64,000 bases of DNA from Limimaricola pyoseonensis (GTDB lineage: Bacteria; Pseudomonadota; Alphaproteobacteria; Rhodobacterales; Rhodobacteraceae). The DNA lies in NCBI RefSeq assembly GCF_900102015.1, contig NZ_FNAT01000002.1:558001-622000 (forward strand), given 5' to 3'. The notes beneath the pieces were generated by a model that was not told the origin of the DNA, ran no database searches, and saw only the letters and a program-made list of their open reading frames with translations. Of this stretch, positions 17,754-25,124 are shown one piece after another (positions within the stretch are counted from its first letter, which is position 1; every line of letters begins with the position of its first letter). The translations under genes were made by a program, and so were the position numbers.

Positions 17754-18269
17754 TTAGCGGCCCATCTCAGAACCCGGCGTGACCGGCGAAACCGGCCTGA
17801 CGGGTTTCCGAGCGGACCCATGGCGATTGAGGTGGTTTCGAGGCGGACCCATGGGGCAGGCCGACGGGTCCGTTACAGAACCGCGTTCTGTTTTCGGCCG
17901 CCACGATTGCCAATCGTTCGAGGCCGTGCTCTGCGGCCTGCCGTTTTCGGGCTTGGTGGTAATGCGCCATTCGTTCGCCTGACGCCCATACCAATTGCCC
18001 TGCTTGGTCAGGACCAAGAAGCCCTTGTCCTGCAACTCGTCGAACGCGCGCTGAGCGGTTGCCTTTCCTATGCCCAGCGTTTCCGCCGCTTCGTTCAGCG
18101 ACAGGAACAGCTTTCCGTTGTTCCCGCCGTTGTAGCGGGTGTGCAGTTCGAGCAGGACCTTGATGGCCGGACCTGACAGCGCGCGCCACGCACGCGATTT
18201 AAGTAGCGCGTAGGGGAGGGGGGCGTATTGCCCCTCCTCCGGTCGCTTGCCTTTGCGGCCTCTAGCCAT
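17754..18269 (-). CDS. Winged-helix/HTH DNA-binding protein (replication- or regulation-type)
   Basis: A 171-residue protein with an N-terminal winged helix: YALLKSRAWRALSGPAIKVLLELHTRYNG, then LSLNEAAETLGIGKATAQRAFDELQDKGFLVLTKQG with a clear helix-turn-helix, and a disordered basic tail. Such proteins occur on alphaproteobacterial satellites, where they may start replication or regulate transcription. ATG 18269 follows GGAGG at 8 bases; the frame is open to 18299 without a site. It overlaps the preceding 45-residue gene by 8 bases. A fragment of a second copy lies at 14632-14745. Confidence 0.75.
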   Translation of the reverse strand: MARGRKGKRPEEGQYAPLPYALLKSRAWRALSGPAIKVLLELHTRYNGGNNGKLFLSLNEAAETLGIGKATAQRAFDELQDKGFLVLTKQGNWYGRQANEWRITTKPENGRPQSTASNDWQSWRPKTERGSVTDPSACPMGPPRNHLNRHGSARKPVRPVSPVTPGSEMGR

Positions 18270-18399
18270 TGTTCGGGCCTCCATAGGCCAGGGCTGCAAT
18301 GAGCCGGGCCGTAGGCTCGGGCAGGCCGTGCTTGAGCATGACGCGCCGTGCGCTGGGCGGGACGATGCGGGGCGGAGTCTTCGGAAGCGGCAGGGTCAT
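18262..18399 (-). CDS. 45-residue protein nested between two DNA-binding genes
   Basis: The ATG at 18399 overlaps the TGA of the winged-helix gene (ATGA), and its TAG at 18262-18264 lies inside the next gene's start. The product has a Pro-rich lead (MTLPLPKTPPRIVPPSARR) and a short amphipathic helix (LPEPTARLIAALAYGG). The double overlap in an otherwise tight operon supports real translation despite its size. No function is known; I recall similar short proteins at this position in related islands, but no search was made. Confidence 0.6.
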   Translation of the reverse strand: MTLPLPKTPPRIVPPSARRVMLKHGLPEPTARLIAALAYGGPNNG

Positions 18400-18686
18400 C
18401 GCTGAGCCTCCCTGCTTACCGGCGTGACTTCGACCGCGCAGGCCAGCCGGTAACGCGCGTGGTGACCCCTGTAGGCTCCCTCGTGCGGCTCCATTTCGGT
18501 TTCGATGGAGACGCCCAGTTTGCGCAGGTCGTGGACGTAGCCTGACCAGCGAGGCGCGGGCCGCTCAAGGGGCGTGAGCCCGCGCGACCCGGCTTGTGCC
18601 AGCTGATGCATAGTCCAGCCGAGCCGGCCCTTGAGCGTAAGCGTGCGGGGGCGTTCGCCCTCCCGCAGAAGAACGTTCACTATCAT
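18396..18686 (-). CDS. Small winged-helix domain protein
   Basis: A 96-residue protein with the pattern LTLKGRLGWTMHQLAQAGSRGLTP, PAPRWSGYVHDLRKLGVSIETEMEPH and HARYRLA, which resembles a winged helix with a wing at the GAYRGHHARY turn. It is probably a DNA-binding regulator of the island. It is transcribed with the downstream HTH gene through overlapping starts and stops. Confidence 0.7.
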   Translation of the reverse strand: MIVNVLLREGERPRTLTLKGRLGWTMHQLAQAGSRGLTPLERPAPRWSGYVHDLRKLGVSIETEMEPHEGAYRGHHARYRLACAVEVTPVSREAQR

Positions 18687-18783
18687 CGCGATAGCCTCTT
18701 GTCGGTGAGAGGCGGGCTTTGGTATGGATAGTGTTGGACGGACTACCCAGCGCCCGCGCTCTCATTGAGACGCGGGTGTTGTC

Positions 18784-18978
18784 TTACCCGATGTCGGACT
18801 GGGCGGTGGGGCGACTGGCGAGCCAGTCCTGCACGGCACTTTCCGGCCAAGCGACTGCACGCTCGCCCAACCGGACGGGGCGGGGAAACTGCCCCTTCTG
18901 CATCATTGCATAGAGGCTCGACCGGCTAAGGCCGGTCAGGTGTTCAACGTCGTTGCGACGCAAATGACGGATAGACAT
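18784..18978 (-). CDS. AlpA-family regulator (excisionase-like)
   Basis: A 64-residue MerR/AlpA-type helix-turn-helix protein: LRRNDVEHLTGLSRSSLYAMMQKGQFPRPVRLGERAVAWPESAVQDWLASR is the full AlpA pattern. AlpA proteins activate or direct excision of P4-like elements at their integrase. The ATG at 18978 is preceded by GGAG 10 bases upstream. It lies between the DNA-binding genes and the integrase block. Confidence 0.85.
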   Translation of the reverse strand: MSIRHLRRNDVEHLTGLSRSSLYAMMQKGQFPRPVRLGERAVAWPESAVQDWLASRPTAQSDIG

Positions 18979-19079
18979 TTTGGAACTTCTCCGAACACGT
19001 TGGTATGCTCGGAAAATGGCGAGTAGGCTGAGGTTTGGGAACAGCAGAAGCTGCCCATAATTCGACTACCGTGCCCAAG

Positions 19080-19784
19080 TTATCTGTCGGGAATATGGGC
19101 GTCCATCTCGCGGAACGCGGGTGCCAGATATCGCTGCATGGTGGACCGCGATACGTCCTCCTCAAACACAATCTTTACCCACTCTATCGCCTCCATTGTC
19201 GTGGCGTCTCTTTGGTCTGAGGGTAATAGGCCTTTCCTCAAGCGCCTTAAGAACTCGTTCTTTACGACTTTTTCAACCCACCCGTCCCCATACTTGCGGG
19301 GGCCTCTCCGTTTGGAGACTTCACGAAGCTGGTGTTCACTAGCCCGCACGGATTGAGACGCGCTTTTGTGCTCGAATTCTGGATAGGACTTCGCCATATA
19401 CCCAATAAATTCTTTTTGCTTTAGGAGGATTGGGCAGCCAAGAAAGGGCCCATATCGCTTTATTAAGTCATCATTTGATCTGAAATGCTCTATTTCCTCA
19501 GCTGTAGTTGAGCCAACGGTCCCTATGAGTAGGTCGACATGTGCATTTGATCGTTCTCCAAAAAAGTCATCATCGACTAGGCGCTTAGAGGCAAAAACTA
19601 TTTCTCCATTTGAGAGGAGGACGCCAATTTGATCGACTTCGTTTAAGTGTGTCCAGAGGTGTTTGGATGTGGTTCTGACGGTCGAATCGATGTCAAAGCC
19701 ATTGGCCGTGCTGACCCATGTTTCTGCCGCGTGCAGCACCCTGAAAGAGTCAGATAGTGGCATCCAGTCATCTTTGTAGAACAT
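19080..19784 (-). CDS. Unknown island protein, translationally coupled to the integrase
   Basis: A 234-residue soluble protein whose ATG (19784-19782) shares one base with the integrase TGA, so translation is probably coupled. A frame back to 19835 overlaps integrase and is not favoured. The gene is clearly poorer in G+C than everything around it. The N-terminal 150 residues are not recognised. The C-terminal part has a basic linker (SKRRGPRKYGDG) and a helical region ending MEAIEWVKIVFEEDVSRSTMQRYLAP, which reads like a small helix-turn-helix found at the end of many alphaproteobacterial hypothetical proteins. It could be a regulator or a cargo (for example defence) gene; sequence alone does not decide. 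Confidence 0.6.
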   Translation of the reverse strand: MFYKDDWMPLSDSFRVLHAAETWVSTANGFDIDSTVRTTSKHLWTHLNEVDQIGVLLSNGEIVFASKRLVDDDFFGERSNAHVDLLIGTVGSTTAEEIEHFRSNDDLIKRYGPFLGCPILLKQKEFIGYMAKSYPEFEHKSASQSVRASEHQLREVSKRRGPRKYGDGWVEKVVKNEFLRRLRKGLLPSDQRDATTMEAIEWVKIVFEEDVSRSTMQRYLAPAFREMDAHIPDR

Positions 19785-21004
19785 CAGGGTGCTTTCGATT
19801 GTGTGGCCGGTACTGATAGCAGATATGCTGACCAATCTTCCATCAAGCGCCGCCTTTTTTCGAGCAAGTCCGACCGCGCGTAAGCAGCTTCAGCCTTGTC
19901 ACGTATAGTATGCGCTAGTGCTGCTTCGGACACTTCGCGTGGTATGCTAGTCTGTTCCTGCGCCCACGTCTTGAATGAGGTGCGAAAACCATGCACGTCG
20001 ACGTCAAAGCCGAGTTCCTTGACCAGCTTGGCGAGCGTCATGTCCGAGAGGGGTCGTCCCGCCTTCGCGCCGGGAAAAACGAGGCCGGACCCGGTGCCCA
20101 GCGCTTGCGCCTGACGTAGCGCCGCAATGGCATGGTCGCTGAGCGGCACGCGATGTTCGCGGCCCGCCTTCATGCGTTCGCCTGGTATCGTCCACTCGGC
20201 GCGATCCAGATCCATTTCGGACCAGACTGCCAGCCGCACCTCACCCGAGCGGCAGGCCGTCAGCACCAGCAGTTCGAACGCCAGCTTGGTGAACGGGTTA
20301 GCCTTGGAGGCGCGGACGGTCTTGAGGCAACCGGCGACCTCGCCATAGGGCATGGCCTTTCGGTGGCGCTGGGCGCGGCTCTGGCGGGGCAGGGCGCTGG
20401 AGATGGCTTCGGCGGGGTTGTCCTGCCGCCATCCTTGCGCAATGGCCCATTTCATCACGGTGCCGATGCGCTGCCGGACTCGGCGCGCCGTCTCGGGCTT
20501 CTCCAGCCAGATGGGTTGCAGCACTGCCAGAAGGTCGGCGGTGGTGATGTCGGACACGCGCTGCGCGCCGATGACGGGGAAGGCATAGGTTTCGAGCGTC
20601 GAGATGAATTGCGCAGCGTGCTTGGCGTTACGCCATGCCGGAGCGTGGATGGCGTGGACCTTGCGCGCCGCCTCCTCGAAACTGAGCGTGGCCTGTGCCT
20701 CGCGCTTGGCCCTGAGTGGGTCGCCCCCCTGCCGTGCCTGCCTGCGGCTCTCCTGCGCCGTCTCACGCGCCTGGGCGAGGCTGACCAGCGAAGCCGACCC
20801 AAGGCCGATTTCCGTCCGCTTGCCGCGAATGACAATGCGCTGCACCCAGCGTCGCGCGCCGTTTGCATCGACCTTGAGAAACAGGCCGTGCCCGTCGGTG
20901 TATTTGCCGGGCTTCTTCACGGTTCGCACGAATGCGGCGGAAAGCGCCTTCTCCGGGTGTCTGCCAGATTTCGTGCCACTCCGCCTGTTCTGACCGTCCG
21001 CCAT
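19784..21004 (-). CDS. Tyrosine-type site-specific integrase (P4 family, DUF4102 N-terminus)
   Basis: A 406-residue recombinase that joins the island to tRNA-Ser. The arm-binding DUF4102 domain (YTDGHGLFLKVDANGARRWVQR) spans about residues 25-100, a core-binding SAM-like domain about 105-205, and the catalytic domain after that with Arg252 (CRSGE), Lys279 (ERMKAG), His338-x-x-Arg341 (HGFR), His365 and the nucleophile Tyr375 (AEAAYARSD). All six positions are present, so it looks active. ATG 21004 is chosen for the GGGGGA site 4 bases upstream; ATG 21016 is possible. The leader holds the inverted arm repeats. Confidence 0.95.
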   Translation of the reverse strand: MADGQNRRSGTKSGRHPEKALSAAFVRTVKKPGKYTDGHGLFLKVDANGARRWVQRIVIRGKRTEIGLGSASLVSLAQARETAQESRRQARQGGDPLRAKREAQATLSFEEAARKVHAIHAPAWRNAKHAAQFISTLETYAFPVIGAQRVSDITTADLLAVLQPIWLEKPETARRVRQRIGTVMKWAIAQGWRQDNPAEAISSALPRQSRAQRHRKAMPYGEVAGCLKTVRASKANPFTKLAFELLVLTACRSGEVRLAVWSEMDLDRAEWTIPGERMKAGREHRVPLSDHAIAALRQAQALGTGSGLVFPGAKAGRPLSDMTLAKLVKELGFDVDVHGFRTSFKTWAQEQTSIPREVSEAALAHTIRDKAEAAYARSDLLEKRRRLMEDWSAYLLSVPATQSKAP

Positions 21005-21006
21005 CG

Positions 21007-21040
21007 CGTCCCCCATTTATAGCTGGAATATGGGGGACGG
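21007..21040. repeat. Right arm-type inverted repeats in the integrase leader
   Basis: GTCCCCCA at 21008-21015 and its inverse TGGGGGAC at 21031-21038 flank a 15-base AT-rich spacer directly upstream of the integrase. The inverse arm extended to 21030-21040 reads CCGTCCCCCAT on the minus strand, identical to the left-end copy. The pair may bind integrase during recombination and also repress its gene. Confidence 0.5.
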
Positions 21041-21124
21041 CTATGGACGTTGCAAGCATTGCGCGGGGCATAAGGAACTGTATTTTATGCATTACTGGAA
21101 CAGGTTGGAATGCGCGCGGGCGGA

Positions 21125-21139
21125 CACCTCCTCCGCCAA
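21125..21139 (+). repeat. attR core repeat
   Basis: CACCTCCTCCGCCAA, the 15-base duplicate of the tRNA-Ser end. No other tRNA portion surrounds it, as expected for the far end of an integrated element; it lies 120 bases outside the integrase start. Confidence 0.9.
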
Positions 21140-21257
21140 TCACCGACCGCGACGCATGTGCCCATTCCCCACACCGCCGGAGACGCGCCGCGCGTCCCGA
21201 TGGACAGGCCCGGCCCGGCCGGGCAGTCTGGCGGGGCGGCAGGCAGGGAGGCGGATC

Positions 21258-22373
21258 ATGGCCCGGAAGGCGGAGCGCGGCATCGGCGCGCTCGACATGC
21301 TGCGGGTCGAGGTGCTCGCCGCGCGGATCGAGGCCTTCGCCCGCGCCGATCCCGATGCCGGCAATCTCTGGCGCTCCGAACTGGCCGTCGCCGAAGCCGT
21401 GGCCTCGGCCGCCATGGAGGATCTGCGCCTGTCGGAGACGGATCTTCTGCCGCGCGTGGCGGGCGCGGGACGCGCCGGGGCCGACCCGGTGGCCGGCGAG
21501 CTGGCGCTGGCGGTGATCCGGGCGATGAAGGCGCCGGGCGATCCGATCGCCGACACGGGGCCCGCCCTCCTGCGCTATGCCGCCGCCGCCGGGATGGCCG
21601 GCCTGCCGGCAGAGGGCATGTCGGGCCTCTTCGACGACCTGCGGGACGACGACCCGCCGATCCTGTCGGCGGCGCGGGTGGCGGCGCGCTTCGCGCAGGC
21701 GACCGAGCGCCGCGCGCCGATCGCCGAGCGGCTCTTGTTCATGGGGGTGGAGGGCGCGCTGCGCGGCGCCTCGGCCCGGCGCAGCGGGGCGGCGCGGATC
21801 GAGGACGACCCGCTGCGCGGCCTGTCTGGCCGGGTCGATGCGGACTGGGTGGCGCTGCCGGCGCTGGCGCTCACCGATGGCGGGTTCCGGCCCTGGTCGC
21901 CGGGCAGCGCGGCGGGGCTGGCCGACCTGTTTTTCGGGCTCGAGCGCGTGCTGGCGGCCGAGATCGGCCGGATCGGGCGGGCGCGCGACTGGCTGCGCCG
22001 GGCGCGGCAGGTCGGGGAAGGGCGGCATGGCCGGTCGCGGCTGGGCGACGCGGCGCAGGTCTTCGCCGAGGCGCCCTGCCTCAGCGCGCCGCTACTGGCC
22101 GAACGGCTGGCGATCACGCCGCGCGGCGCGATCAACCTGATCGGGGCGCTGAGCGAGCAGGGCCTGCTGCGCGAGATCACCCGGCGCCGCTCGGCCCGGA
22201 TCTGGGCCGTGCCGGGGCTGGCCGAGCGGCTGGCGGCGCGCCCCAAGCCGGGGGCGCGGCCCCCGCAGCCGCCGCGCCGCGAGGATCCCGCGGCGATGAG
22301 CCGGGCCTTCGCCGATCTCGACGCGGCGCTGGGTCGGGCGGCCTCCGTGCTCGGGCGGCACCGCGGCGGCTGA
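21258..22373 (+). CDS. Helix-turn-helix protein, DUF1612/RHE_PE00001-like
   Basis: A 371-residue soluble protein beginning at ATG 21258 behind GGGAGG (6-base gap); the open frame back to 21030 crosses attR and is not coding. It is Ala-rich and largely helical. The C-terminal 90 residues carry a helix-turn-helix (LLAERLAITPRGAINLIGALSEQGLLREIT) followed by a wing-like RRRSARIWAV. This resembles the DUF1612/HTH group of alphaproteobacterial proteins, but the match is from memory. It lies 119 bases outside attR, so it is the chromosomal neighbour of the original tRNA-Ser. Confidence 0.6.
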   Translation: MARKAERGIGALDMLRVEVLAARIEAFARADPDAGNLWRSELAVAEAVASAAMEDLRLSETDLLPRVAGAGRAGADPVAGELALAVIRAMKAPGDPIADTGPALLRYAAAAGMAGLPAEGMSGLFDDLRDDDPPILSAARVAARFAQATERRAPIAERLLFMGVEGALRGASARRSGAARIEDDPLRGLSGRVDADWVALPALALTDGGFRPWSPGSAAGLADLFFGLERVLAAEIGRIGRARDWLRRARQVGEGRHGRSRLGDAAQVFAEAPCLSAPLLAERLAITPRGAINLIGALSEQGLLREITRRRSARIWAVPGLAERLAARPKPGARPPQPPRREDPAAMSRAFADLDAALGRAASVLGRHRGG

Positions 22374-22485
22374 GCCGGACGGGCGGGGTGCTGCCTGCGC
22401 GGGAACCGGCCTTCGGGGGCGAAGGTGGCTTTTCATTGCCGCCGCCAGTCCTTATCCCGATAACGCCGCAATTGCAGGAGCCGCC

Positions 22486-23367
22486 ATGACCGCCGCCCAG
22501 ATGTCCGAGGTCCAGACCATTCTCGCCGAAGAGTTCGAGGCGGTGCTCGAGGCCTGGTTCGCGACCCAGAAGCGCGAGGGCGTGCGCCGCCCCGACCTGT
22601 TCAGCGATGCCGAAAGCCGCCGCCAGCTGTCTGAGCTGCTGCGTGCCTTCGCCGCGGCGCTGCAGCAGGCCGATCTCTCGACCGCGGTCGACATAGAGGC
22701 CGAGGCCTGGTCCGACCTGCGGCTGGCGCTGTCGGAAGTGACGCTGGTGCGCACCGAGCGCGGCGTCGCGCCGTGGGAGATGACCGCCTTCGTGCTGGCG
22801 CTGAAGCAGCCGGTCGCCTCGCTGCTGCAGGAGCGGCTGTCGGACGACACCGGCCGGCTGCTGCAGGAGGTCTCCGATTTCGGCCGGGTGGTCGACGCCT
22901 TCGCGATGCACATCAACGAGCATTTCATCGCCGAGCGCGACGAGATCATCGACCGCCAGCGCGCCGAGATGATGGAGCTGTCGACCCCGGTGGTGCAGCT
23001 GTGGGAGCGGGTGCTGACCATCCCGCTGATCGGCACGCTCGACTCGATGCGCGCGCAGGAGGTGATGGAGAACCTGCTCAACGCCATCGTCGAGCACCAG
23101 GCCGAGGTGGTGATCGTCGACATCACCGGCGTGCGGGTGGTCGACACCCAGGTCGCGCAGCACCTGCTGCGCACCGCGGCCGCCGTGCGGCTGATGGGGG
23201 CCGAGGCGATCATCTCGGGCATCTCACCCAAGATCGCCCAGACCATGGTCGAGCTCGGCGTCGACGTCGGCGAGGTGACCACCCGGCCGACGATCCGCGC
23301 CGCGCTGGCCGAGGCGTTCCGCCGCGTCGGCTTCTCGATCGCCCGGATCGAGGACACCCGTGTCTGA
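22486..23367 (+). CDS. Stressosome scaffold protein, RsbR/RsbRD type
   Basis: A 293-residue protein with an N-terminal helical RsbRD_N-like domain (about residues 10-165) and a C-terminal STAS domain (about 170-285: STPVVQLWERVLTIPLIGTLDS, VVIVDITGVRVVDTQVAQHLL). With RsbS it should form the cytosolic stressosome. Thr221 (VVDT) matches Bacillus RsbRA Thr205, the phosphorylation site; the second site, Thr171, is Ser187 here. The N-terminal domain is the presumed sensor and has no haem-globin pattern. It overlaps rsbS by 8 bases. Confidence 0.9.
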   Translation: MTAAQMSEVQTILAEEFEAVLEAWFATQKREGVRRPDLFSDAESRRQLSELLRAFAAALQQADLSTAVDIEAEAWSDLRLALSEVTLVRTERGVAPWEMTAFVLALKQPVASLLQERLSDDTGRLLQEVSDFGRVVDAFAMHINEHFIAERDEIIDRQRAEMMELSTPVVQLWERVLTIPLIGTLDSMRAQEVMENLLNAIVEHQAEVVIVDITGVRVVDTQVAQHLLRTAAAVRLMGAEAIISGISPKIAQTMVELGVDVGEVTTRPTIRAALAEAFRRVGFSIARIEDTRV

Positions 23368-23722
23368 AGCGGCCTCGATCTACTCGGTCGACAAGGTGCT
23401 GCTGGTCGCGATCCGTGACAACATCACCGACACCGACATCATCAACCTGCAGGAAGAGCTGTCCGAGCGGATCGTGAGCCAGAAGGCCCGCGGCGTGGTG
23501 ATCGACATCGCCGCGCTGGAGATCGTCGACACCTTCGTCGGCCGGATCCTCGCCCAGCTCTCGGCGATTTCGCGCCTTCTGGCCGCCGAGACCTACATCG
23601 TCGGCATGCGCCCGGCGGTGGCGATGACCTTGGTGGAGCTCGACATGGATCTGGCCGGCAGTCGCACGGCATTGTCACTGAGCCACGCGCTCAGGGCGCT
23701 GAAGGCCAAGGGCCTGGCGTGA
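23360..23722 (+). CDS. rsbS: Stressosome scaffold STAS protein RsbS
   Basis: A 120-residue single STAS-domain protein that, in Bacillus, holds RsbT until phosphorylated. The core VVIDIAALEIVDTFVGRIL and GMRPAVAMTLVEL match RsbS closely. The phosphorylatable residue, Ser59 in Bacillus, is Thr58 here (IVDTF), a conservative change that keeps a hydroxyl. ATG 23360 lies within the end of rsbR and the stop overlaps rsbT by 4 bases, so all three are co-translated in stoichiometric order. Confidence 0.92.
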   Translation: MSEAASIYSVDKVLLVAIRDNITDTDIINLQEELSERIVSQKARGVVIDIAALEIVDTFVGRILAQLSAISRLLAAETYIVGMRPAVAMTLVELDMDLAGSRTALSLSHALRALKAKGLA

Positions 23723-24126
23723 ACCGGCCGCCGGGCGAGCCGGCGGCGCGGGTGGAGCTGTGCCGCGAACGCGATCTCGCCGCGGCGCGGCTCGCGGTCT
23801 CGAAGCTGCTCGACGCGATGGGCGCGCGGGCGCTGCGCAAGACCCGCTTCGTCACGGCGGTGAGCGAGATCGCCCGCAACGCGCTCGATCATGGTGGCGG
23901 CGGCACGCTCGAGGTCTGGCAGCTGGCGCGGCCGGCGCGGATCCGGGTGCTGTGCCGCGACGCCGGGCCGGGCATCGCCGATCTCGAGCTGGCCCTGACC
24001 GACGGCTTCTCGACCGCGCGCAGCATGGGCAAGGGGCTGGGCGGCGCGCGCCGGCTGGTCGACGAGTTCCGGATCGAAAGCCGCCCCGGCGGCGGCACGA
24101 CAGTGGAGATGGTCTCGAAGCTATGA
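23719..24126 (+). CDS. rsbT: Stressosome switch kinase RsbT
   Basis: A 135-residue serine/threonine kinase of the GHKL fold. The N-box is SEIARNALDHGGGG (Asn54), the G1 box DAGPGIAD (from Asp81) and the G2 box STARSMGKGLGGARRL. It should phosphorylate the STAS domains of RsbR and RsbS, leave the complex and act on a downstream partner. The GTG at 23719 overlaps the rsbS stop (GTGA). No RsbU homologue with an RsbT-binding coiled coil is seen nearby; candidate partners are the two fusion proteins downstream. Confidence 0.92.
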   Translation: MNRPPGEPAARVELCRERDLAAARLAVSKLLDAMGARALRKTRFVTAVSEIARNALDHGGGGTLEVWQLARPARIRVLCRDAGPGIADLELALTDGFSTARSMGKGLGGARRLVDEFRIESRPGGGTTVEMVSKL

Positions 24127-25124
24127 GGCATGTGGTCGATATCGCGGAGCCGAGCGCCGTGGCCGAGGCGCGCCGCATGGCGCGGCAGCTGACGGAAGGC
24201 GCCGGGCTCTCCGAGGAACGCGGCGAGGCCGCGGCGATCGTGGCGACGGAGATGGCCACCAACCTGCTGCGCCACGCGGGAGGCGGCCAGATCCTGCTGC
24301 AGGTCCAGCCGGGCCGCCCGGCGACGCTGGCGCTGGCCGCGATCGACCGCGGCCCGGGCATCGCCGATCCGGACGCGGCGCTGGCCGACGGCTATTCGAC
24401 CGCAGGCTCCGCCGGTGGCGGCCTGGGCGCGATGCGGCGGCTGGCCGACGGCTTCGAGATGCGCTCGACCCCCGGGGCGGGCACGGTGGTGCTGTGCCGC
24501 TTCGGCCGCGCCCGGCCGGTGCTGGGCGGGGTCGAGGCCGGGGCCTTCCTGATGAACTACCCCGGCGACCGCGCCTGCGGCGACGCCTTCGCCGCGCGCG
24601 ATGTCGGCGGCCGGGTCGATCTTGCGGTGATCGACGGCCTGGGCCACGGGCCGCGCGCGCAGGACGCGGCCGAGGAGGCGGTGGCGGGGCTCGGGGCGCA
24701 GCGCGGCGACGATCCGGCGCAGAGCCTGACGGCGCTGTCCAAGGGCCTCGCCGGCAGCCGCGGCTCGGTGATCGGGCTGGCGCAGATCGAGGCGGCGGAG
24801 CGGCGGCTGCGCTTCGCCGGGATCGGCAACATCTCGGCGATGGTGTTCGGCGGCGACGGCCGGCTGCGGCGGCTGATCTGCCGCGAGGGCCGGATCGGCG
24901 GCCAGACCCGCACGCCGCCGGTCGAGCAGGTGGACTTCACCCCCGGCGACACGTTGATATTGCATAGCGACGGGCTGGCCTCGATCCGCAGCATCGGCGA
25001 GCTGCCGCAGATGGCCGGGGCGAGCTGCGCCATGATCGCCGCGCAGCTGATGCAGGGGCGCAACCGCGGCCGCGACGATGCCTGCGCCCTGGTGGCGCGG
25101 CTGGCGATGACGGAAGGGGCGTGA
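24123..25124 (+). CDS. RsbT-like ATPase fused to a PP2C (SpoIIE/RsbX-type) phosphatase
   Basis: A 333-residue protein. Residues 1-125 form an RsbT-like GHKL domain with N-box TEMATNLLRHAGGG, G1 DRGPGIAD and G2 AGGGLGAMRRL. Residues about 135-333 form a PP2C-type phosphatase with metal aspartates in CGDAFA, VIDGLGHG (Asp171), HSDGL and GRDDAC. In Gram-positive stressosomes RsbX is the stand-alone phosphatase that resets RsbR/RsbS; here it is joined to a kinase-like domain. Its start overlaps the rsbT stop as ATGA (24123). Kinase activity of the front domain is not proven. Confidence 0.88.
   Translation: MRHVVDIAEPSAVAEARRMARQLTEGAGLSEERGEAAAIVATEMATNLLRHAGGGQILLQVQPGRPATLALAAIDRGPGIADPDAALADGYSTAGSAGGGLGAMRRLADGFEMRSTPGAGTVVLCRFGRARPVLGGVEAGAFLMNYPGDRACGDAFAARDVGGRVDLAVIDGLGHGPRAQDAAEEAVAGLGAQRGDDPAQSLTALSKGLAGSRGSVIGLAQIEAAERRLRFAGIGNISAMVFGGDGRLRRLICREGRIGGQTRTPPVEQVDFTPGDTLILHSDGLASIRSIGELPQMAGASCAMIAAQLMQGRNRGRDDACALVARLAMTEGA

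Larger units (their letters stand above)
13939..21139. mobile_element. Integrated genomic island at tRNA-Ser, P4/satellite-like
   Basis: The island lies between the tRNA-Ser 3' end and a 15-bp copy of it. It carries a tyrosine integrase at the distal end, an AlpA-type regulator, winged-helix and HTH proteins, an HGG zinc-type protein and repeated small modules. No capsid, tail or portal genes are present. Base composition is lower in G+C than the flanks, especially 19080-19784, and codon use is less biased. Much of the left half is decayed. I infer a phage-satellite or integrative element remnant that may no longer move unaided. Confidence 0.9.

Noticed and set aside
21100-21140. A second tRNA at the right end of the island
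   Set aside because: Only the last 15 bases match tRNA-Ser; no cloverleaf can be drawn.
23760-24122. Upstream extension of the RsbT-like/PP2C gene
   Set aside because: It reads rsbT in the wrong frame; the ATG at 24123 gives the ATGA overlap and the correct domain start.
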